From the NCBI GenBank assembly GCA_031256115.1, contig JAIRRF010000187.1, forward strand, positions 1 to 10,555: 10,555 bases of DNA, in the 5' to 3' direction. Source of the stretch: Treponema sp. GTDB lineage: Bacteria; Spirochaetota; Spirochaetia; Treponematales; Breznakiellaceae. Positions within the stretch are counted from its first letter, which is position 1. Every line of letters starts with the position of its first letter. The position numbers and the translations under genes were made by a program. Positions 6,401-10,555 of this stretch are shown here, piece by piece. Below the pieces are notes generated by a model, which saw only the letters and a list, made by a program, of their open reading frames with translations, did no database searches and was not told the origin of the DNA.

Positions 6401-7411
6401 TTATTTTGCCCTGGAAAGGGTTACGGCACAGGTAACCACAATGTCCTCTACTGAAGCTCCTCTGGAAAGATCGCTGATTGGTTTTGCAAAACCCTGAAGA
6501 AAAGGCCCGAAGGCATCCGCCCTGCCTAAACGCTGAACCAGCTTATAACCGATGTTCCCCGCTCCCAGGTCCGGAAAGACCAAGGTATTAACCTTGCCCT
6601 GGACAGGGCTGCCTGGGGCTTTTTTCTCCGTAATAGAAGGAACCAGGGCGGCATCGGCCTGGAGTTCGCCGTCAAATAAGAATCCCGGGTTTCTTGTTTT
6701 TAGGATTTCTACGGCGTTTTGAACTTTGGTAACATCGTCATGTTTTGCGGAACCCCTGGTGGAAAATGACAAAAGTGCCACCGCCGGTTCAGTTTCCAGG
6801 AATTCCCGGCATGACTGGGCGGTGCTTTCCGCAATATCCGCCAACTGTTCCGCCGTCGGATCGGGAATCACGGCACAGTCGGAAAAGATAAGAGATCCGT
6901 CTTTGCCCAAAGGCGCTCCATCTATTGATGAATCCATGCCGGTCATTACAATACATGACGAAGCGGTTTTTAGTCCCGGCAGGGTGCCAATAATTGCAAG
7001 CCCGGCCCGGAGTACATCCCCGGTGGTGTTTTCGGCACCGGCAACCATGGCGTCTGCATCCCCCATATGGACCATCATGGCTCCCCATCGGAGAGGATCC
7101 ACAATGTCAATTTTTGCCTGTTCGGGAGTCATACCTTTATGTTTACGAAGTTCATACAATTCATTGGCATAGTGTTCTAACAGGGAAGAGTTGGCCGGAT
7201 CAATTAAGGTTACTTTTTCCGTTTTTACCCCTTCCCGGGATGCAGCAGCACGAACGGCTTCCATGTTGCCCAAAAGAGTTACCGAGGAAGCCAATCCCTG
7301 GTCCATAAGAATAGCTGCGGCTTTTACCGTTCTTGGTTCAGTTCCTTCGGGAAGAACCAGTTTTTTTTGGAGGGAAGCTGCTTTAGCCCTCATTTCCTTT
7401 ACAAAATCCAT
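6401..7411 (-). CDS. pta: Phosphate acetyltransferase
   Basis: This enzyme (EC 2.3.1.8) interconverts acetyl-CoA plus phosphate with acetyl phosphate plus CoA; with acetate kinase it makes ATP from acetyl-CoA in fermenters. At 336 aa it is the short single-domain form, like the 333-aa Methanosarcina enzyme. Family signatures are plain: LVLPEGTEPRT near 18, GAENTTGDVLRAGL near 125, and the C-terminal block with FPDLGAGNIGYKLVQRLGRA near 279 and PISDLSRGASVEDI near 311. By alignment with the Methanosarcina thermophila enzyme, the CoA/phosphate-site residues Arg287, Ser309, Arg310 and Asp316 correspond to Arg294, Ser316, Arg317 and Asp323, all kept. ATG 7411 has AAGGAGA upstream (7418-7424 on the minus strand). 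It is the first gene of a minus-strand unit followed by the TPR gene. No acetate kinase gene lies in this window. Confidence 0.97.
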   Translation of the reverse strand: MDFVKEMRAKAASLQKKLVLPEGTEPRTVKAAAILMDQGLASSVTLLGNMEAVRAAASREGVKTEKVTLIDPANSSLLEHYANELYELRKHKGMTPEQAKIDIVDPLRWGAMMVHMGDADAMVAGAENTTGDVLRAGLAIIGTLPGLKTASSCIVMTGMDSSIDGAPLGKDGSLIFSDCAVIPDPTAEQLADIAESTAQSCREFLETEPAVALLSFSTRGSAKHDDVTKVQNAVEILKTRNPGFLFDGELQADAALVPSITEKKAPGSPVQGKVNTLVFPDLGAGNIGYKLVQRLGRADAFGPFLQGFAKPISDLSRGASVEDIVVTCAVTLSRAK

Positions 7412-7429
7412 ATTTTTTCTCCTTTTTTC

Positions 7430-7458
7430 ATCATACCGCTTAATTGACGAATAGTGAA
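7430..7458 (-). promoter_or_regulatory. Candidate sigma-70 promoter of pta
   Basis: On the minus strand, TTCACT (7453-7458, 4 of 6 to TTGACA) and TATGAT (7430-7435, 5 of 6 to TATAAT) are 17 bp apart. Transcription would begin near 7423, giving a very short leader that starts at about the ribosome binding site. That tight fit lowers my confidence. Confidence 0.45.
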
Positions 7459-7470
7459 TAGTTATATACA
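7444..7470 (+). promoter_or_regulatory. Candidate promoter of the bactofilin operon
   Basis: TTGACG (7444-7449, 5 of 6 to consensus) is followed after 15 bp by TATACA (7465-7470); TATATA at 7463-7468 is a closer-spaced alternative. The spacer is shorter than the ideal 17 bp. The predicted start, near 7477, almost coincides with ATG 7479, so the transcript would be nearly leaderless. It overlaps the opposing pta promoter candidate. Confidence 0.35.
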
Positions 7471-7478
7471 GTGGGATT

Positions 7479-7844
7479 ATGACGGATGTTCACAACGATG
7501 CGATGGAACTTGAGGATTTTGATACGGTTTTATCGCCGGATATTGAATTTTCCGGCACCCTGCGTTTTGAAAAACCTTTTTTGGTGCAAGGTAAAGTTTC
7601 CGGAGAGATTAACGGTTCCAGTCTATTAATGGTAGCCGAAGATGCAGTTGTGACTGCAAATATCAGGGCATCAAAGGTGATTATCCTGGGAACAGTCAAG
7701 GGAAATGTCAATGCCGAATCCAGAGTGGAAGTGGCTCTAACCGGAAGATTAACCGGAAACATAACTGCCCCGGAGATTAACATGGAAGCAGGGTGTTTTT
7801 TTTCGGGCCGCTGCATCATGATCGAAAAAAAATATTCCGAGTAA
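7479..7844 (+). CDS. Bactofilin (polymer-forming cytoskeletal protein)
   Basis: Bactofilins (DUF583/CcmA family) self-assemble without nucleotide into filaments or patches that position cell-wall or envelope enzymes. This 121-aa protein has the family layout: a short polar N-terminal tail (1-18), then a right-handed beta-helix core of short repeats with hydrophobic residues every other position and turns at Gly/Asn (FSGTLRFEKPFLVQGKVSGE near 24, AVVTANIRASKVIILGTVKG near 56, RVEVALTGRLTGNITAPEIN near 82), ending in MEAGCFFSGRC and a short charged tail. No membrane segment is present. The start is ATG 7479 with only a weak GGGA 2 nt upstream; ATG 7503 is possible but has no better site. It heads a unit with a secreted TPR gene 3 nt downstream and mtaB after that. 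The bactofilin-TPR pairing suggests cell-shape or envelope work, which is inference. Confidence 0.93.
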   Translation: MTDVHNDAMELEDFDTVLSPDIEFSGTLRFEKPFLVQGKVSGEINGSSLLMVAEDAVVTANIRASKVIILGTVKGNVNAESRVEVALTGRLTGNITAPEINMEAGCFFSGRCIMIEKKYSE

Positions 7845-7847
7845 AAA

Positions 7848-8504
7848 ATGCCGGTTTGTTTCTTTCTTAAAAAACCATTTGTAATATATCTTTGTTTTTT
7901 GCTGCTGCCGGCTTTTTTTTTGGAAGCCCAATGGACAACGCAGCGCAGGGATGCGCTGCAGGAATACAGGAACGGAAATTATGAGGAAGCAGTCCGGATC
8001 TGTAAGGCGGAGATTTCAGCTAATCAAGGCAGCCTGGAATCAATAGTAATACTTTGCTGGAGTTTAGTTAGTTTGGGCCGTTATGAGGAAGGGCGGACCT
8101 ATGCTTTGACGGGGAGGAATATCAGCCGTTATGATCCTCGGATTATAGAAATCCTTGGGGAGGTATGTTATTTTCAGGGAAGGAATAACGAGGCACTGCA
8201 ATATTTTCAGGAATATGTTAACCTAGCTCCTCAGGGAGCCCGTATTAATACCGTATACTACTATATAGGTGAAATTTATATCCGCCAGGGCCGTTACCGC
8301 AGGGCTGATATCGCCCTTTCTACAGCAGTATATTATATGCCCCGGAATGCCGGATGGTGGGTCAGGCTGGCCTATGCCCGGGAAAATGCCGGTGAATTCC
8401 AGCAGGCTATAGCCGCCTATGAACAGGCTCTTCATCTTAATGAAAGCCTGGCCGATGCCCGTAAAGGACTCGAACGGTCCAGAACACGTTTACAGAACCG
8501 GTAG
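7848..8504 (+). CDS. Exported TPR protein
   Basis: This 218-aa protein has an N-terminal signal-like segment: Lys8-Lys9, a hydrophobic stretch at about 11-25 (FVIYLCFLLLPAFFL), then LEAQ as a plausible signal peptidase I site near 26-28. No lipobox Cys follows, so it is more likely periplasmic (or anchored by an uncleaved segment) than a lipoprotein. The rest is about five TPR units: 32-61 (ALQEYRNGNYEEAVRICKAE), 64-95, 98-130 (LGEVCYFQGRNNEALQYFQE), 135-166 (IGEIYIRQGRYRRADIALST) and 168-201. These would form a binding scaffold. ATG 7848 comes 3 nt after the bactofilin stop with at most GAG as a binding site, so translation is probably coupled. A run of nine T lies within the signal sequence (7913-7921). 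The partner is unknown; work with the bactofilin is inferred from position. Confidence 0.88.
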   Translation: MPVCFFLKKPFVIYLCFLLLPAFFLEAQWTTQRRDALQEYRNGNYEEAVRICKAEISANQGSLESIVILCWSLVSLGRYEEGRTYALTGRNISRYDPRIIEILGEVCYFQGRNNEALQYFQEYVNLAPQGARINTVYYYIGEIYIRQGRYRRADIALSTAVYYMPRNAGWWVRLAYARENAGEFQQAIAAYEQALHLNESLADARKGLERSRTRLQNR

Positions 8505-8510
8505 GACGTC

Positions 8511-9932
8511 TTGCTTTCCGTTTCTTTTTATACTCTGGGATGTAAACTTAACCAGCTTGAAACCGAAGCTCTTTCGGAATCCTTCAGGGATGAAGGGTTT
8601 GCAATAGTACCTTGGATTTTTTGTAAAGATTCCTCGCCGGAAGTCTGTGTCATCAACACCTGCACTGTTACATCAAAAGCCGAACAAAAGGCCCGGAGGA
8701 TTATCAGGTTTTGTCTCAAAAAAGGCTGTATTGTCCTTGTTACCGGCTGTTATGCCCAGCTTGAAAAAAAAGCCATAAAAGCTTTAAGTAATCCTAAAGA
8801 AGAAGACTTATTTGTAATCCCCGGTCAAGCCAAGGATAAGATCCTTGATCTTCCACGGTTTCTGTCAGACTCTTTCCGGAAAGGAGTCAGTATATCAGAG
8901 TCATTGAAACACTGGCCTCTATACAGCCGGAGCGATCCGGATATCATGAAGGATCCGGACCCTTTCCGGTTTAAGCCCCGGCGTTTTTCGTATCACTCCC
9001 GGGCTTTTTTAAAAATTCAAGACGGCTGTGACGGTTCCTGTACTTATTGCCGGGTTCCTCTTGCCCGCGGAAAAAGCATTAGCCTTGATTCCACGGAGCT
9101 GCTGCAGAGGCTTAAGACATTGGAAGATGACGGTATGGCTGAGGCGGTAATCACCGGGGTCAATATCTGCCAATACCGTGATCCGTCCGGGAAAGCATTG
9201 TCTCTTGCGGCTTTGCTTAAATATTTGCTGGATAATACCGCCCGTATTGCTATGCGTCTTTCATCCCTGGAACCTGAATTTTTTTTCTCCGGCCAGGATA
9301 TTGACGAGAATGGAATCTTAGAGATACTTGCCCATAAACGAATCAGAAATCATTTTCATCTTTCAGTCCAATCGGGGAGTGATTCGGTTTTATCAGCCAT
9401 GGGACGGTCCTACCGTGCATGGCAAGTCTCTCGGGCGGCTGAAATACTTAGGATTAACAGGAACGATCCCTTTTTGGCCTGTGATATTATTACCGGCTTT
9501 CCGGGAGAAACAGAAGATGATTTTGGAAAAACCCTGCAATTGTGCAGGGACATAGATTTTGCATGGATACACGCATTTCCTTTTTCAAAGCGTCCCGGAA
9601 CATACGCGGCCGGAATAAAGAAAGCTTTGGTAAGTCAAAGGATTGCCGGGGAGCGGTTAAACATTCTGGCAGAAATTTCGCGGCAGGGCAGACATGCCTA
9701 TATTGACCGGTGGCTGGGAAGAATAACAGAAGCGGTAGTAGAATCCAGCGCTGATTCTCCGGATGCATTTTTTTTTCCTGCCCTGACCGATAATTATTTA
9801 AAAGTCCTTATCCCGGAATGCCAGGACGGAAAACCCCTGCCGGGAACAGCTATTCATTGCAGAATTGGAAAACCAACGGAAGGAATTAATGTGCCGGATA
9901 ATTTTGACACATGGGCCGAATATATTACTTGA
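8511..9932 (+). CDS. mtaB: tRNA (N6-threonylcarbamoyladenosine-37) methylthiotransferase MtaB
   Basis: MtaB is a radical-SAM enzyme that adds a methylthio group to t6A37, giving ms2t6A in tRNAs that read ANN codons. The 473-aa length and order fit: an N-terminal UPF0004 domain with cluster cysteines Cys11 (YTLGCKLNQLETEA), Cys51 (VINTCTVTSKAEQKARR) and Cys80 (VTGCYAQ); a radical-SAM domain with the CxxxCxxC motif at Cys173, Cys177 and Cys180 (QDGCDGSCTYCRVPLARG); later blocks LSSLEPEF, HLSVQSGSDSVLSAMGR, DIITGFPGETEDDF and HAFPFSKRPGT; and a C-terminal TRAM-like region from about 400. The TLGCKxNxxETEA start and QDGCDxxCxYC separate it from MiaB and RimO. TTG 8511 is the start: AGGA (8503-8506), overlapping the previous stop, is 4 nt upstream, and the protein begins just before the conserved YTLGCK. 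It is the third gene of the bactofilin unit. The tRNA-Gly downstream is not an expected substrate. Confidence 0.95.
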   Translation: MLSVSFYTLGCKLNQLETEALSESFRDEGFAIVPWIFCKDSSPEVCVINTCTVTSKAEQKARRIIRFCLKKGCIVLVTGCYAQLEKKAIKALSNPKEEDLFVIPGQAKDKILDLPRFLSDSFRKGVSISESLKHWPLYSRSDPDIMKDPDPFRFKPRRFSYHSRAFLKIQDGCDGSCTYCRVPLARGKSISLDSTELLQRLKTLEDDGMAEAVITGVNICQYRDPSGKALSLAALLKYLLDNTARIAMRLSSLEPEFFFSGQDIDENGILEILAHKRIRNHFHLSVQSGSDSVLSAMGRSYRAWQVSRAAEILRINRNDPFLACDIITGFPGETEDDFGKTLQLCRDIDFAWIHAFPFSKRPGTYAAGIKKALVSQRIAGERLNILAEISRQGRHAYIDRWLGRITEAVVESSADSPDAFFFPALTDNYLKVLIPECQDGKPLPGTAIHCRIGKPTEGINVPDNFDTWAEYIT

Positions 9933-9957
9933 CAATAATTCTGCATACTGCTACGCT
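9929..9957 (+). promoter_or_regulatory. Promoter of tRNA-Gly
   Basis: A perfect -35 box TTGACA (9929-9934), a 17-bp spacer and an extended -10 (TGC before TACGCT, 9952-9957) predict a start near 9964, two bases before the tRNA. The -35 contains the mtaB stop codon TGA (9930-9932). The weaker -10 is balanced by the TGn extension. Confidence 0.75.
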
Positions 9958-9965
9958 AATCATAT

Positions 9966-10037
9966 GCGGCTGTCGTATAACGGCTATTACCCCAGCCTTC
10001 CAAGCTGGAGACGTGGGTTCGACTCCCATCAGCCGCT
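9966..10037 (+). tRNA. tRNA-Gly (anticodon UCC)
   Basis: A 72-nt cloverleaf with a GCGGCTG / CAGCCGC acceptor stem (9966-9972 with 10030-10036) and discriminator T10037. The anticodon stem CCAGC / GCTGG (9992-9996 with 10004-10008) closes the loop CTTCCAA, with anticodon TCC at 9999-10001. The T arm GTGGG-TTCGACT-CCCAT (10013-10029) includes one G-U pair. Layout and sequence closely resemble Escherichia coli tRNA-Gly(UCC). The 3' CCA is not encoded (TGGA follows) and must be added by the CCA-adding enzyme. It has its own promoter but could also be reached by read-through from mtaB. Confidence 0.97.
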
Positions 10038-10048
10038 GGAAGGTTGTT

Positions 10049-10068
10049 TTTTGGTGAATACACCAAAA
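10049..10068 (+). terminator. Hairpin downstream of tRNA-Gly, possible weak terminator
   Basis: TTTTGGTG (10049-10056) and CACCAAAA (10061-10068) form a perfect 8-bp stem with an AATA loop. A T run lies before and within the 5' arm rather than after the hairpin, so it is not a standard intrinsic terminator. It may instead define the 3' end of the tRNA precursor or act in processing. Confidence 0.35.
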
Positions 10069-10073
10069 CTATA

Positions 10074-10102
10074 CAGCGGCTGCTTTCAGTCAGCCGCTGG
10101 AA
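10074..10102 (+). repeat. Hairpin repeating the tRNA-Gly acceptor stem
   Basis: CAGCGGCTG (10074-10082) and CAGCCGCTG (10091-10099) form a perfect 9-bp stem with an 8-nt loop. The core GCGGCTG ... CAGCCGC is identical to the two strands of the tRNA-Gly acceptor stem just upstream. A 13-nt direct repeat, TCAGCCGCTGGAA, occurs at 10029-10041 (tRNA 3' end) and 10090-10102, with GGT following both copies (one extra A in the second). It looks like an internally deleted copy of the tRNA or a structural echo of it. A second partial match, CAGCGG at 10110-10115, could compete for the same pairing strand. Confidence 0.7.
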
Positions 10103-10151
10103 AGGTATTCAGCGGTCCGGTGTCATCTCGGAGAATATGAGAGGAGCAGCC

Positions 10152-10555
10152 ATGTCAGTCATTATTCTTGGTGTTTATGTTCTTGTTGGTATTGTCCACG
10201 AAGTAAGTGCGATCCGTTTTTGGGAAAAAGCACGGAGGGTCCTAAAAACGGCGCTCATGCCTGTTCTTTTTATTGGTTATTTTACAACCGCAGCCCCTAT
10301 GCTTATCGTTGCTCTTATAGCGTTACTATTCGCATGGATCGGCGACATCTTATTAATACGAAAAGACGAACCGAAATTTTTCAAGCTCGGTCTGGCCGCC
10401 TTCCTTTTATGCCATGTATTTTATATAACAACGTTTATTTTAATGACCCAGAGCCTTCATATTCCGGCCTTTGCCACTTCAATCTGCGTAGGTCTTGTGG
10501 CTGTAATCCTTGTACCAAAAATCACCGACCCGCCCAAAGCAATGCTCGGCCCGGT
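10152..10555 (+). CDS. YhhN/TMEM86-family membrane protein (lysoplasmalogenase-like), 3' end beyond window
   Basis: The open frame runs off the right edge after 134 codons. ATG 10152 is preceded by AGGAG (10142-10146) at 5 nt, a strong binding site. The protein is strongly hydrophobic, with segments near 2-19, 34-48, 48-68, 78-97 and 106-121, so it is an inner-membrane protein. Features typical of the YhhN family are the KTALMP block at 32-37, the acidic GDILLI motif at 64-69 (Asp65) and the LGLAAFLLCHVFY segment at 79-91 with His88. Characterised members (TMEM86B, some bacterial YhhN) hydrolyse the vinyl-ether bond of lysoplasmalogens; activity here is inferred from family only. The rest, likely about 80-90 residues with further helices, is outside the window. 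The upstream spacer holds the tRNA and its echo hairpin, and I see no convincing separate promoter. Confidence 0.85.
   Translation, partial: MSVIILGVYVLVGIVHEVSAIRFWEKARRVLKTALMPVLFIGYFTTAAPMLIVALIALLFAWIGDILLIRKDEPKFFKLGLAAFLLCHVFYITTFILMTQSLHIPAFATSICVGLVAVILVPKITDPPKAMLGP

Noticed and set aside
6388..6402. AACC-GGGC-GGTT plus T run after pta as an intrinsic terminator
   Set aside because: The stem is only 4 bp and would cut off the closely linked TPR gene; too weak to call.
6726..7172. 148-codon open frame on the + strand, antisense to pta
   Set aside because: It lies wholly within the strongly supported pta gene, and its translation has no recognisable motif or start signal; it is a codon-bias shadow.
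10029..10102. tRNA-associated direct repeat as attL/attR of an integrated element
   Set aside because: Only 61 nt separates the copies, and no integrase or foreign genes lie between or beside them; an element boundary is not supported, though an old excision scar is possible.
9865..10140. 91-codon open frame across the end of mtaB and the tRNA
   Set aside because: It overlaps a certain tRNA gene and the 3' end of mtaB in another frame and has no ribosome binding site.

Overview
The window looks like chromosomal DNA of a spirochaete, most likely a treponeme-like one. The evidence is indirect: phosphate acetyltransferase beside a large TPR protein, a bactofilin beside a secreted TPR protein, moderate GC, and many A/T runs. 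No mobile element, CRISPR array or rRNA is visible. Genes are tightly packed, and the longest stretch without a protein gene (9933-10151) holds a tRNA.

Left block (1-3753, + strand). A strong intrinsic terminator-like hairpin sits directly before the ribosome binding site of a two-gene unit. Gene 1 (62-1054) is a 330-aa protein of unknown family. Its C-terminal ~90 residues read as a divergent HPr-like fold, with a histidine where HPr has its phosphorylated His15. Gene 2 (1066-3753) is a pyruvate phosphate dikinase (PPDK) homologue. Its swivelling phosphohistidine domain and PEP-binding barrel are intact, but its ATP-grasp domain has lost the key ATP-binding residues. Together they suggest a PTS-like phosphorelay (PEP -> PPDK-like His -> HPr-like His) built from a dikinase scaffold. 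This is the most interesting part of the window.

Middle block (3754-7411, - strand). Reading from the right, this is an apparent operon: pta, a 655-aa cytoplasmic TPR protein, then a 194-aa protein of unknown function. The last gene's stop codon abuts the stop codon of the PPDK-like gene with no spacer.

Right block (7479-10555, + strand). A 67-bp divergent intergenic region carries overlapping promoter candidates for pta and for a bactofilin - secreted TPR protein - mtaB operon with gaps of 3 and 6 nt. The mtaB stop codon lies inside the -35 box of a tRNA-Gly(UCC) promoter. Downstream of the tRNA is a hairpin that re-uses its acceptor-stem sequence. A YhhN/TMEM86-family membrane protein (lysoplasmalogenase-like) then runs off the right edge.

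Taken together, the window pairs central carbon metabolism (acetyl-phosphate/acetyl-CoA and PEP-dependent phosphotransfer) with cell-shape or envelope scaffolding and tRNA modification. All functional statements rest on motif recognition by eye; no database search was run.
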